From Sphingomonas sp. 37zxx (GTDB lineage: Bacteria > Pseudomonadota > Alphaproteobacteria > Sphingomonadales > Sphingomonadaceae), in assembly GCF_000786205.1 (NCBI RefSeq), contig NZ_JROH01000010.1, positions 1 to 64,000 on the forward strand: a stretch of 64,000 nt of DNA, read 5' to 3'. The notes under the pieces are model-generated. The model was given only the letters and a program-made list of their open reading frames with translations. It searched no databases and was not told the DNA's origin. Below are positions 29,598 to 38,557 of this stretch, one piece after another. Made by a program: the position numbers and the translations under genes. The stretch's first letter is position 1. Every line of letters starts with the position of its first letter.

Positions 29598-30488
29598 ATG
29601 AAGACGCTCAATTTCAACCATCTGCGCTATTTCTGGGCGGTGGCGCATGCGGGCAACCTCACCAAGGCAGCCGAGCGGCTGAACCTGTCGCAATCGGCTT
29701 TATCGGTTCAGATTCAAAAGCTTGAGCATCAGATGGGGCATCAATTGTTCGAGCGGGTCGGCAAACGACTGGTGCTGACCGAGGCGGGGCAGATCGCGCT
29801 CGATTATGCCGACACCGTGTTTCACGCCGGCAACGAACTGATGAGCACGCTCGTCGGCATGCCGGTGGCAAGCCGCCAGGTGCTGCGCGTCGGTGCGCTG
29901 ACCACCTTGTCGCGCAATTTCCAGCTCGAATTCCTGCACCCGCTGGTGGGGCGAACCGATGTCGAACTGATCGTGCGATCGGGCACCATCCGCGACTTGC
30001 TGGCGCAACTCGAAGCGCATGCGATCGACGTTGTTCTATCCAATAGAGCAGCCCCGCGCGATGCCCACGCGCCCTTCCGCAACCATCTGCTCAATGAACA
30101 GCCAGTCAGTCTGGTCGGGCGGCCAAGGCCGGGGAGGCCCCCCTTCCGCTTTCCCGACGATCTGCGCGTCGAGCCGATCCTGCTGCCCAGCCTCGACAGC
30201 GACATCCGGATCGGCTTCGATCGGCTGCTCGAACTGGACGGAATCCGCCCGATCATCCTGGCCGAGGTCGACGACATGGCGATGTTGCGCCTGCTGGCGC
30301 GCGAGCGCGACGCCCTGACGCTGGTGCCGCCGATCGTCGTCCGCGACGAGCTCGAATCCGGGATATTGGTCGAACACTGCCGCATCCCGCGCCTGGCCGA
30401 ACGCTTCTATGCGATCACCCTAAACCGCCGGTTTCCCAACCAATTGCTCGGCGATCTGCTGCCCAGGTTCAGGCAACCCGACGATTAG
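29598..30488 (+). CDS. LysR-family regulator divergent from dab operon
   Basis: 296 aa. The winged helix-turn-helix is at residues 5-64 (NHLRYFWAVAHAGNLTKAAERL, then SQSALSVQIQKLE), followed by the effector domain. The N terminus resembles NhaR-like members (NFNHLRYFW). Divergent orientation from dabB and the inverted repeat at its start make it the likely activator or repressor of the carbon-transporter operon. The ATG directly follows the operator with no Shine-Dalgarno. The gene ends 18 bp before the island boundary. Confidence 0.92.
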   Translation: MKTLNFNHLRYFWAVAHAGNLTKAAERLNLSQSALSVQIQKLEHQMGHQLFERVGKRLVLTEAGQIALDYADTVFHAGNELMSTLVGMPVASRQVLRVGALTTLSRNFQLEFLHPLVGRTDVELIVRSGTIRDLLAQLEAHAIDVVLSNRAAPRDAHAPFRNHLLNEQPVSLVGRPRPGRPPFRFPDDLRVEPILLPSLDSDIRIGFDRLLELDGIRPIILAEVDDMAMLRLLARERDALTLVPPIVVRDELESGILVEHCRIPRLAERFYAITLNRRFPNQLLGDLLPRFRQPDD

Positions 30489-30506
30489 CAGGGGTTAGCG
30501 AGCACG

Positions 30507-30525
30507 CTCATTCCCACTCGATTGT
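30507..30525 (-). repeat. att core 1: guaA 3'-end repeat
   Basis: CTCATTCCCACTCGATTGT. On the minus strand it reads ACA ATC GAG TGG GAA TGA, i.e. Thr-Ile-Glu-Trp-Glu-stop, the conserved C terminus of GMP synthase (GuaA). The preceding codons are not guaA. An identical 19-bp copy lies at 46085 in the same orientation. The 3' end of guaA is a known target of tyrosine-recombinase islands. Confidence 0.8.
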
Positions 30526-31055
30526 GCGCCACCATCATAACTATCTGATTTTCCTAATCAAAATATTTTTGCATTTCAGGATGCCGCTACCCACGCCGTC
30601 AAAAAGTCGGACTATTGATTTTATTGACGAATTTTCCGCTCTTCTCGAAATCGGCGTGTCGAGATCATTCGCTATCATTCGCCCCGTTGGTCGCATTCCT
30701 GCGAAGATCTGATGCGTACCAGTCTCACAAATTGCCTCTCAAAAATACCGTCAATCCACCCTTTTTCTCCCAAAAATCACGTCAGGAAATACCGTCAGCA
30801 CGTCGCTCATCCTGTTAACACCGTAGGATTATCGCGCATGTCAAATGCGCGATAATTCCGGCCACCTACCAACCTGCCCGCTCAGAACGTCACCCCATCA
30901 AGCGCGCTCTCGACGTCGCAGTTCAATAATCGTGATCAAAATGCGCGGGAGGCGACCGAGTGTGCGCCTGTAGCTCATATCGCGCGCAATTAGAAAGCAA
31001 GTGCGATAAGATTCCAGCCATATCAATGCCTTGGCTCAGCGCGCCTCAGTTGTTG
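30526..31055. other. AT-rich left arm of island A, no gene
   Basis: This 530-bp stretch has no convincing reading frame. Its first 250 bp resemble, at near-identical offsets, the sequence following the second guaA repeat: shared words include CATCATA, TGATTTT, CCGTCAAAAA and GAATTTT. The octamer TACCGTCA occurs at 30746 and 30790, with CCGTCA at 30596. These repeats could be arm-type integrase sites. A large palindrome lies at 30828-30856, and the promoter of the copper operon is presumably to its right. Confidence 0.6.
30828..30856. repeat. 12-bp-arm palindrome in island arm
   Basis: ATTATCGCGCAT and ATGCGCGATAAT are perfect arms around GTCAA; a G-T and a G-C pair extend the stem by two. 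It lies between the att arm and the DUF2946 gene. It could be a terminator for the lysR side, a recombinase or regulator site, or a transfer-related structure; no T-tract follows. Confidence 0.65.
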
Positions 31056-31496
31056 ATGACAAGGACAAAGGTCGCCGCTATCAGCACGGTCATGTTCGGG
31101 GCCATTCGACAAAAGGGAAGCGCGCGCAGCCTGTTTGCTGCGCTTTTTGCATTGGCCCTGGCCCTCCGAGTCGTCGTTCCTTCCGGCTTCATGCCGGTTC
31201 AGACCGCTCAGGGCATCGTCGTCACCATCTGCGACGGCATGGCCAGCGGCAAGACGATGGTCATCGATCTGCAGCGGTCCGATGACAGCGAGCATCCGTC
31301 CGACCATCATAAGCAACCGGCTCCCTGCGCCTTTGCAGGGCTGTCAGCACCGGTTTTGGCGGGCGGTCTTCCGCCCGTCCTCGCACTGCCTGCCCTGCCG
31401 CTGCGCGAGATTGCGCTGCCGCCGCCCGTCAGTCGCGCACCGGTCTCGGCCGATTTCCTGACCCCGCCCTTGCGCGGGCCGCCCGCTCTGGCTTGA
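31056..31496 (+). CDS. DUF2946-like exported protein with His/Cys motif
   Basis: About 146 aa from the ATG at 31056 (an ATG at 31026 and a GTG at 30960 are upstream alternatives). A hydrophobic segment, LFAALFALALALRVVVPSGF, is followed by a metal-type cluster EHPSDHHKQPAPCAFAG with three histidines and a cysteine; a further cysteine lies in VVTICDGM. This is the layout of DUF2946 proteins, which are often found beside copper-linked TonB receptors. It opens the rightward copper run, 106 nt before the first receptor. Confidence 0.75.
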   Translation: MTRTKVAAISTVMFGAIRQKGSARSLFAALFALALALRVVVPSGFMPVQTAQGIVVTICDGMASGKTMVIDLQRSDDSEHPSDHHKQPAPCAFAGLSAPVLAGGLPPVLALPALPLREIALPPPVSRAPVSADFLTPPLRGPPALA

Positions 31497-31602
31497 TCGC
31501 CGGAGTCGCATGATCTGACTGGGCCGCCTATCTGCGGCATCGGTCCACTTCTCCGGCAACGACGCGCGCAAAGGCGCGCTCCTGATCTTGCCGGAGTTTC
31601 CA

Positions 31603-33699
31603 ATGACCAAGACCTGCCTGCTGGCGTCCGTCGCCGCATTTTGCCTGCCCGCCATCGCCCATGCCCAGGATGCGCCGCCCGAGCGCTGGACGCCGGATGA
31701 TATCGTCGTCACCGGCGAGCGCGAAACCTATCGCACTGATGAAGCCAGCGTCACCCGCACGCCCGTGCCGCTGATCGAGACGCCGCAGTCTATCCAGGTG
31801 CTGACCCGTGCTTTCATCCGCGACCAGGAACTGAACACACTGGACGAGGCGCTGCGCAACGTGTCGGGCGTAGTGCCGACGCTCCCGTCTGAAGCCGTGC
31901 TGGCGAACCCGATCGTCCGCGGGTTCGAGGCCGAAATCTTTACCGATGGCCTAATTGGCTATGGTGACACCGCCGTCATCGATCCCGCGTCTTTGTGGAA
32001 TGCAGAACGGGTGGAGGTCGCCAAAGGCCCCACTTCTACCTTGTTCGGCGGCGGCACCGGATCGCCACTCGGCGGGCTGATCAACATCGTGTCGAAGACC
32101 GCCAATGACACCCGAGCCTTTGCCTTCCGCGTGCGTGCCGGGAGCTTCGACGAGTATTCGGCGGCGGCCGATGCCAATGTGCCGCTCTCCTCGACGCTCG
32201 CCATCCGTCTGGTCGGCGAGGCGCAGACCAACGGCGACTATATCGACGCCGTGAAGGTCGATCGCACCTTGATCGCGCCATCGATCCGCTTTGCCCCCTC
32301 GGACGGCACCGACATTGTCGCGCGGCTGACGCATACCCGTGTCGAGCAGCTCGAATATGCCGGTCTTCCCGCCCAGTTTCGCGACGACCCGCGTGTGGAT
32401 CGTGCCCGCTTCACCGGCGCGGTCGATGCGCCCCGCACGACGATCGATAATCTGACCTATCAATTGGAGCTGAAGCAGCAACTGACCGAGGGCCTGACGC
32501 TGAATGCGCGCCTGCGTCGCTATGAGAGCGCGTTCGACGAGCGGGCGACCACGCCGTTCTTCGGCTTCTACCCCTGCGGTGCGGCCTCGTTCCTGAACGA
32601 CACCTCCTGCCCGCAGGTCAGCGCACGCCTGCCCGCCGATATCGGCGAATGGACCGGTGACCTTTCGCTGACCGGCGAATTCACAACAGGCGCAATCGAG
32701 CATGTCGTGCTCGCAGGCGTGCAAGCCGACCGCACCGATTATGACGCCGCGATCGGCTTCACCCTCTTCACGCCTTTCGCGTTGGACTATGCCGGACCTG
32801 CGCGGGTTGGCGGCTTCACCGAGCCGACGCTGAACCAGTTCATTACCAACCGCTACAAGACCAATGCCGCCTATCTTCAGGATCAGGTGACGATCGGTCC
32901 GGTCCATCTGCTTGGGTCGATCCGTTATAGCGAGCTGCGGCTGGAGGAAGTGGCGGGCGGCGCGGGCAACAACCGCAGCTATCATGAGTGGGACCCCCGG
33001 ATCGGCGCGACCCTCGATCTAACCGAGGGGATTTCGCTGTTCGCGGGCTATGCGACCGGCTCGCGTCTCGCGATCTTCTTCAGCGGCGCGGAACCACCAG
33101 TTCCCGAACGATCGGAAAGCTTCGAGGGCGGTTTCAAGTTCGCGCTGGCAAGCGTCGGCCTGTCGGGCACGATCGCCGCCTATCGCATCGATCGCAGCAA
33201 CGTGCCAACGCCGGACCCCAATACGTTCGGCAGTTCCGTGCAGGTCGGCAAGCAGCGGAGCGAAGGCGTCGAGGCGGACCTGATCTTCGAGCCGACGCCT
33301 GCCTTCTCGTTGCTGGCGAGCTATGCCTATACCGATGCGCGCGTGCTGGCAGACAACGCCATTCCGGCGGGCAGTCGCCTGCCGCGCGTGCCCAAGCATA
33401 GCGGACGCCTTGCGGCGCGCTATCGCGTTCAGGACGGCGGTCTGAAAGGCCTTGAGCTGGGTGCGGGCGTCACCGCCAATTCGGGCGCGGTCATGACCCT
33501 GCCGACCGGTGCCAAGACGGACGGCTATGCGGTCGTCGACGCGCTCGCCAGCTATCGGATTGGGCAGGCGCGGATCGGCCTTCGCGTCGATAACCTGCTC
33601 AACACCGATTATTTCATCCCGTACCAGTATCTTGCGCAGGACGTCGTGCGGCCAGGCAATCCGCGCTCTGCTTTCGTCACCGTGGGGTTCGACCTGTGA
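31603..33699 (+). CDS. TonB-dependent siderophore-type receptor (island A, receptor 1)
   Basis: 698 aa. The ATG at 31603 follows GCCGGAG at a normal distance; an in-frame TTG five codons upstream is rejected. A GCGCGC/GCGCGC hairpin (31564-31579) precedes the ribosome site. Signal peptide to about residue 19, TonB box DDIVVTGERETYRTD, plug with IETPQSIQVLTRAFIRDQ, TLDEALRNVSGV and VEVAKGPTSTLFGGGTGS, barrel ending AFVTVGFDL. Receptor family for metal chelates; the copper-related neighbours suggest a copper chelate. Its stop overlaps the GTG of the DJ-1/PfpI gene. Confidence 0.93.
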   Translation: MTKTCLLASVAAFCLPAIAHAQDAPPERWTPDDIVVTGERETYRTDEASVTRTPVPLIETPQSIQVLTRAFIRDQELNTLDEALRNVSGVVPTLPSEAVLANPIVRGFEAEIFTDGLIGYGDTAVIDPASLWNAERVEVAKGPTSTLFGGGTGSPLGGLINIVSKTANDTRAFAFRVRAGSFDEYSAAADANVPLSSTLAIRLVGEAQTNGDYIDAVKVDRTLIAPSIRFAPSDGTDIVARLTHTRVEQLEYAGLPAQFRDDPRVDRARFTGAVDAPRTTIDNLTYQLELKQQLTEGLTLNARLRRYESAFDERATTPFFGFYPCGAASFLNDTSCPQVSARLPADIGEWTGDLSLTGEFTTGAIEHVVLAGVQADRTDYDAAIGFTLFTPFALDYAGPARVGGFTEPTLNQFITNRYKTNAAYLQDQVTIGPVHLLGSIRYSELRLEEVAGGAGNNRSYHEWDPRIGATLDLTEGISLFAGYATGSRLAIFFSGAEPPVPERSESFEGGFKFALASVGLSGTIAAYRIDRSNVPTPDPNTFGSSVQVGKQRSEGVEADLIFEPTPAFSLLASYAYTDARVLADNAIPAGSRLPRVPKHSGRLAARYRVQDGGLKGLELGAGVTANSGAVMTLPTGAKTDGYAVVDALASYRIGQARIGLRVDNLLNTDYFIPYQYLAQDVVRPGNPRSAFVTVGFDL

Positions 33700-34562
33700 T
33701 CGCCCGTGATCCGCGCGGCCCCGTCGCATCCGCCCTCAACGCGCCGATCGATCGGCGCGCTGCCTTGATGACCGCACTTCTCGGTGCGCTTGCCGCCAGT
33801 GGGGCCAGCGCGCAGGACAAACCGGCTGCTGACCCGCACGCCGGGAATGCAATGGACGCGATGCCGCCGGGCTGGGTGAAGCCCGACCAGATCGCAATGC
33901 TCTGCTATCCCGGCATGACGATCCTCGACCTAATCGGTCCGCAATATATGTTCGCGGCTCTGATGGGGGCGACGGTACATCTCGTCGGCAAGACGCGCGA
34001 TCCGATGACCAGCGACACCGGCGTCACGATGATCCCGACCACGACATTCGAGCAGTGCCCGAAGGACCTGACCGTCCTGTTCGTGCCGGGCGGCACCGCC
34101 GGCACGCTGGCGGCGATGCGCGATGACACGACGCGCAACTTCGTCGCCGATCGCGGTGCGCGCGCGCAATATGTGACGTCGGTCTGCACCGGCGCACTCG
34201 TGCTGGGTGCCGCCGGGCTGCTCAAAGGCTATCGCGCCACCACGCACTGGGCGGCGCTTGAAACGCTCACCGACTGTGGCGCGACGCCGGTGTCCGAGCG
34301 CATCGTGCGCGATCGCAATCGCATCACCGGCGCGGGCGTCACCGCAGGTCTCGATTTTGGGCTGACCATGGTCGCAGAACTGCGCGACGCGACCTACGCG
34401 CAAGGCGTCCAGCTCGGCTGCGAATATGATCCGCAGCCGCCGTTCAACGCAGGCTCGACCCGCACTGCGCCGGCCGAGGTGAAGTCGATCATGGCATCGA
34501 TGTACTCCGCATTCCCCGGTCAGGTGCGCGACGCCCTGCGCGCCACAGGAGCCGCCAAGTGA
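33696..34562 (+). CDS. Exported DJ-1/PfpI family protein (isonitrile-hydratase-like), copy 1
   Basis: 288 aa, GTG start overlapping the receptor stop. The first 40 residues look like a twin-arginine signal (DRRAALMTALLGALAASGASA). The mature part is a DJ-1/PfpI glutamine-amidotransferase-like fold: IAMLCYPGMTILDLIGPQ, VLFVPGGTAGTL, and the nucleophile elbow VTSVCTGALVLGAAGLL with the predicted catalytic cysteine, then GYRATTHWA. Isonitrile hydratase InhA belongs to this subfamily, as do the sensor domains of GlxA-type regulators, but no DNA-binding domain is present here. Export and linkage to metal receptors are unusual; function is inferred, not shown. Confidence 0.82.
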   Translation: MIARDPRGPVASALNAPIDRRAALMTALLGALAASGASAQDKPAADPHAGNAMDAMPPGWVKPDQIAMLCYPGMTILDLIGPQYMFAALMGATVHLVGKTRDPMTSDTGVTMIPTTTFEQCPKDLTVLFVPGGTAGTLAAMRDDTTRNFVADRGARAQYVTSVCTGALVLGAAGLLKGYRATTHWAALETLTDCGATPVSERIVRDRNRITGAGVTAGLDFGLTMVAELRDATYAQGVQLGCEYDPQPPFNAGSTRTAPAEVKSIMASMYSAFPGQVRDALRATGAAK

Positions 34563-34723
34563 CCCGCGCTCCGAATGGGTTCATCGCCTGGCTTCGGCAG
34601 ACACGCCGATCGGCTTGGCTGCTGATCGGGATCTGCGTGGTGGGCCGCGTAGGCGATGCGGTGATCGGCGACATGCTCTCGATCAACGTCGGCAATCCCG
34701 CCGTCGCAGCGGTGACGCAATGA
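34559..34723 (+). CDS. Small 54-aa protein, single hydrophobic segment
   Basis: GTG start overlapping the DJ-1/PfpI stop (GTGA), and its own stop overlaps the next ATG (ATGA), so the frame is locked between two coupled genes; this is the main evidence that it is real. The protein has an Arg-rich front (WLRQTRRSAW), a hydrophobic stretch LLIGICVVGRVGDAVIG and a polar end. I do not recognise it; it may be a small membrane subunit or a decayed remnant. Confidence 0.55.
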   Translation: MTRAPNGFIAWLRQTRRSAWLLIGICVVGRVGDAVIGDMLSINVGNPAVAAVTQ

Positions 34724-35250
34724 GTTCCGATGCCATGCCCGCGCAAGAGCGGGACTTGCGCGCTGGCCCGTGGAACCCAATTCTAGCGTCCGATCGCGAA
34801 ATCCGGATGACCGCGCCCCGCTCCGCATTGCCCGTTCAGGGCAAGTATCTGCTGGGGGCGCTCGGCATCGTGGCCACGCTGCTGTCGCTACGATTCGTGG
34901 TACTCGGCGCCTGGCCCGTGCTCATCTTCATGGTGCTCGATATGGGCGCGCTGGCGGTAGCGTTGCATATCTTCGGCAAGGCAGCGGTGCCTGAGGAGCG
35001 ATTGCGCGTCGCGGACGGCAAGGTCGAGCTTTTCCGGCTTGACGGGCGCGGTCGCCAGTCGCGGATCTCGCTGCCGGCTTTCTGGACCAGGCTTGAGGTA
35101 TCGAGCTACTCCGAATGCGACTGCAACCTGTGGCTGGTGTTCCGCCACGAGCGCCATGCTGTCGGGTCATGCGTTTCGGCTGCCGAACGGCGGGTGTTGA
35201 TCCCGCGCATCAGCGCCGCGCTCGCCAGCGCACGCAGCCGCGACGCATGA
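34720..35250 (+). CDS. DUF2244 domain membrane protein
   Basis: 176 aa. After a polar N terminus there are two adjacent hydrophobic segments (KYLLGALGIVATLLSLRFVV and WPVLIFMVLDMGALAVALHI), then a soluble beta-rich tail with FWTRLEVSSYSECDCNLWLV, fitting DUF2244. Start and stop both overlap neighbours by 4 nt (ATGA). DUF2244 proteins have no defined function. In this operon it precedes a PepSY protein and may assist membrane metal or redox steps. Confidence 0.78.
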   Translation: MSSDAMPAQERDLRAGPWNPILASDREIRMTAPRSALPVQGKYLLGALGIVATLLSLRFVVLGAWPVLIFMVLDMGALAVALHIFGKAAVPEERLRVADGKVELFRLDGRGRQSRISLPAFWTRLEVSSYSECDCNLWLVFRHERHAVGSCVSAAERRVLIPRISAALASARSRDA

Positions 35251-36389
35251 GAACGCGCACACGCATCGTGCTGCGACAATTCCACCTTTGGCTAGGGTTG
35301 TCGCTTGGCGGACTATTCGCGTTGCTGGGTGCGACCGGCTCAGCCTTGGTGTTTTACATCGAAATCGACAGTGCGCTAAATCCAGCCGTCGAGGAGCGAG
35401 TGAGCACGGCAGCACCGGGCTGGACCTCGCCGGTCTGGGATCGTGCGCTCGCCACCGGGCGAGCACGCTGGCACGATCCGCATGGCAGCTGGTCGCTCGA
35501 AGCCACCGGACAAGGCGGCGCGATCCCTGCGCGCTATTACCCATCAGATCATCACAGTCATCACGCCGAGCGCGAGATGGTCTGGTTTTCGGCCGACGGC
35601 GCCCGCGTGCTGCGTGCCGAACCGTGGGGCGGCTATCTGATGAGCTGGCTTTATGAGCTGCACATGCACCTGCTCGCCGGCGAAATCGGCAGCCAGATCG
35701 TCGGTTGGGCGGGCTTCGCGATGCTGGTGCTGCTGGTCAGCGGCATCATCGTGTGGTGGCCACGAGGCAGCTGGCGCAAAGCGCTTGCGTTCAAGCGAAG
35801 GGCTCCGCCGATCCGCCGCCTGCGCGATCTTCACAAGCTCGCGGGTGTTTGGAGCATGGCATTGCTCTTCATCCTTGTCGGCACCGGGGCTCTATTGGCG
35901 TTGCCAGCGGTCAAGACCCAGGTGCTGACCGCCGCAATCACCGCGCCCGACGAGGTGCCGGACCCGCAATCGAAGGCATCGAGCGGTCGGCAGATCGCGG
36001 TATCGCAAGCGCTGGCCGCTGCGCACCGTGCTGTTCCCGAGGCGCGGCTCGCCTTCATCGACGTGCCCGGCATGGGGTCCGAGCCATTTCGCATGCGCGT
36101 CCAGTTTCCCGGCGACCCGCATTACCGCTTCCCGAGCAGCTTCGTCTTCGTCGATCAGTATTCCGGTGCCGTGCTTGCCGTCCACGACGTCCGGCGCGGC
36201 AATGCCGGGACAACCACTGCCAAATGGATCCGCGTCCTCCACGACGGATCGGTCGCGGGTCTTGGCACCCGCATCCTCGCCATCATCCTCGGTCTCGTGC
36301 CCCTCGCGCTCTTCGTGACCGGGTTCCTCCACTGGCGCCGGCACCTTGCTGCCCGCGCCCAATCACATGCAACAGGGAATTTCTCGTGA
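35247..36389 (+). CDS. PepSY-associated transmembrane protein with His cluster
   Basis: 380 aa. Membrane helix near the N terminus (RQFHLWLGLSLGGLFALLG), a periplasmic PepSY region, paired helices around LYELHMHLLAGEIGSQIVGW and LRDLHKLAGVWSMALLFI, and a final helix. The periplasmic loop contains YPSDHHSHHAER, four histidines in five positions, a plausible copper or iron site absent from the copy at 11558-12811. It overlaps DUF2244 (ATGA) and the following receptor (GTGA). Likely a membrane partner of the receptors, possibly a metal reductase; that role is inferred. Confidence 0.88.
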   Translation: MRTRTRIVLRQFHLWLGLSLGGLFALLGATGSALVFYIEIDSALNPAVEERVSTAAPGWTSPVWDRALATGRARWHDPHGSWSLEATGQGGAIPARYYPSDHHSHHAEREMVWFSADGARVLRAEPWGGYLMSWLYELHMHLLAGEIGSQIVGWAGFAMLVLLVSGIIVWWPRGSWRKALAFKRRAPPIRRLRDLHKLAGVWSMALLFILVGTGALLALPAVKTQVLTAAITAPDEVPDPQSKASSGRQIAVSQALAAAHRAVPEARLAFIDVPGMGSEPFRMRVQFPGDPHYRFPSSFVFVDQYSGAVLAVHDVRRGNAGTTTAKWIRVLHDGSVAGLGTRILAIILGLVPLALFVTGFLHWRRHLAARAQSHATGNFS

Positions 36390-38533
36390 AGTCATCGTTC
36401 ATCGCCATCGCCACCTGCCTTGTCGCGTCGCCTGCGCTAGCTCAGACCGCAGATGGCTCAGCCGACCGCGCTGATCGTGACATCATCGTCACCGGCCAGC
36501 AACTCGAGAAGGAGACGGAAGTGTCGGGTCGCCTTGGCTTGACCATCCGCGAGACCCCGGCCGTGGTCGATGTCGTCACGCAGCAGGACTTCCAGATCCA
36601 GGGTGTCCGCAACGCGATCGAGGCGATGAACGCAGCACCCGGCGTCGCCTCCGGTAACCTGCCGGGCTCGATCGGCTCGGTCTCGATACGCGGCTTCCAC
36701 CGCGCGGTTAACTATCTCTATGACGGCGTTCGCATGGCCAATTCCGACGTCGGCCTACGCAACTGGGATGCGTGGTCGTTCGAGCGGATCGAGGTCATCA
36801 AGGGGCCGGCCTCGGTAACCTCGGGCGAAGGCGCACTTGCCGGCGCGATCAACTTCGTGCCCCGCCGCCCCAATCTCGACGGGCCGAGCGGCGAAATGCT
36901 GGCCAACTACGGCAGCTTCGACACCGGACGGCTCGCCGCGGACGTAAACCTGCCTTTGGGCAAGACCGTGGCCGTGCGCGGCGACGTCTCGTTCTCGCGG
37001 TCTTCCGGCTGGATCGACGATACCGACAGCCACACCTTCGCCGCAACGGGGTCGCTGCTATTCAAGCCTAGCGACCGCTTCTCGCTCGTGGTTTCGGTCG
37101 CCCATTTCGAGGACCGGTTCAAGACGGCCTATTATGGTACGCCGGTCATTGCACGGGCGCTGGCGCGCGATCCATCGTCGGCGGTGTCGGGCAGCTCCGG
37201 GCTGGTGCTCGACAAGGCGATGCGCAAGACGAATTTCGGCTATACAGACGGCAGCGACGGATCGACAACGACCTGGCTGCGCGCGCGCGGCGAATACGCA
37301 CTCACCGACACGCTGAAGATCGTCAGCGACACCAGCTATTACGACAGCTTCCGGGACTACAAGAATGCCGATGAGTATAGCTTCAACGCGGGTACCGGAC
37401 GGATCGGCCGCGGTGCGACGTTCATCAGCCACGATCACCGATATTGGAACCAGCGCCTGCATCTCGCCTTTGACGGCCAGATCGCCGGGCTTCGCAATCG
37501 GTTCACGATCGGTGCCGAATATGGCGAGACCGACTTCTTCACTGTGCGCCGCTTTGGCACCGGCACCCCGCTCGACCCGTTCAACCCGGTCCGCGGCACC
37601 TTCCCCGCCGACACGCCCGCCAATTTCGCGACCCGCCAAGACGTCACCGCGAAGGTCGATGCGGTCGCGATCTTCGCCGAGAACGCACTCAACCTGACCG
37701 ACGAGTGGCTGGTCGTCGGCGGCCTTCGCTATGACTATGTGAAGCTCGACCGCCGCGTTCTCAACGCTACCAACGGCGCGGTCCAGACCTACGGCCAGAG
37801 CTATCACCCGATCTCATGGCGGGCGGGCACGGTCTATAGCATCACACCGCGGACCCAATTGTTCGCGCAATACACATATGCGGTGACGCCGGTCAGCGGC
37901 CTGCTGTTCCTGAGCGCGACCAACGCCAGCTACAAACTGACCACCGGCCGTTCTTACGAGGCCGGAATTAAGACCTCGCTGACCGGTAGCGGCGTTGAGT
38001 TGACCGCCTCGGTCTACAACATCGAGCAGGACGATATCCTCACCCGCGATCCGATCAACCCTGCGGTAGTGTTGCAAGGTGGTTCCCAGCGATCGCGCGG
38101 GGCGGAACTTTCGCTGAACCTGCCAGTCACGCCAGAACTGAACGTAACGGCGAGCGGCACGTTGCTCGACGCCAAATATCTGCAGCTGATCGAAGCCGGG
38201 GGCCTCAACCGTGCCGGCAACCGGCCGCAAAACGTGCCCGAGCAGCTCGCCGATCTTGTCGTGACCTATTCGCCCAAGGCGTTGCCGATTACGCTGGTCG
38301 GCAGCGTTCGCCACAATGGCGATTTCTACACCGAGACCGCGAACGTCACGAAGGTCAACGGCTTCACGACGGTCGATGCGGCGGTGTCGTCGAACGCGTC
38401 ATTCGGCACGCTGACGCTGCGCGGTCGCAATCTCACCGACGAATTCTACGCCGACTGGTCGGGCTACGCCTCAGGTCTCGTCTTCATCGGCGCGCCGCGC
38501 AGCGTCGAGCTGTCGTTCACCCGGAAATTCTGA
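36386..38533 (+). CDS. TonB-dependent siderophore-type receptor (island A, receptor 2)
   Basis: 715 aa, GTG start overlapping the PepSY stop. Signal peptide VKSSFIAIATCLVASPALAQ, TonB box RDIIVTGQQLEKETE, plug with IRETPAVVDVVTQQDFQIQG, NAIEAMNAAPGV and IEVIKGPASVTSGEGALAG, barrel ending SVELSFTRKF. Translational coupling with the PepSY gene suggests the two work together. The longer upstream frame within the PepSY gene is a shadow. Confidence 0.93.
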   Translation: MKSSFIAIATCLVASPALAQTADGSADRADRDIIVTGQQLEKETEVSGRLGLTIRETPAVVDVVTQQDFQIQGVRNAIEAMNAAPGVASGNLPGSIGSVSIRGFHRAVNYLYDGVRMANSDVGLRNWDAWSFERIEVIKGPASVTSGEGALAGAINFVPRRPNLDGPSGEMLANYGSFDTGRLAADVNLPLGKTVAVRGDVSFSRSSGWIDDTDSHTFAATGSLLFKPSDRFSLVVSVAHFEDRFKTAYYGTPVIARALARDPSSAVSGSSGLVLDKAMRKTNFGYTDGSDGSTTTWLRARGEYALTDTLKIVSDTSYYDSFRDYKNADEYSFNAGTGRIGRGATFISHDHRYWNQRLHLAFDGQIAGLRNRFTIGAEYGETDFFTVRRFGTGTPLDPFNPVRGTFPADTPANFATRQDVTAKVDAVAIFAENALNLTDEWLVVGGLRYDYVKLDRRVLNATNGAVQTYGQSYHPISWRAGTVYSITPRTQLFAQYTYAVTPVSGLLFLSATNASYKLTTGRSYEAGIKTSLTGSGVELTASVYNIEQDDILTRDPINPAVVLQGGSQRSRGAELSLNLPVTPELNVTASGTLLDAKYLQLIEAGGLNRAGNRPQNVPEQLADLVVTYSPKALPITLVGSVRHNGDFYTETANVTKVNGFTTVDAAVSSNASFGTLTLRGRNLTDEFYADWSGYASGLVFIGAPRSVELSFTRKF

Positions 38534-38557
38534 TCCTCGGCAAAAGGAACCTATCTC

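Noticed and set aside
30507-30525. An intact guaA gene
   Set aside because: Only the last five codons and the stop match; sequence before them is unrelated, so these are attachment cores.
35705-36385. Long N-terminal extension of TonB receptor 2
   Set aside because: Shadow of the PepSY gene; the GTG at 36386 gives a clean signal peptide.
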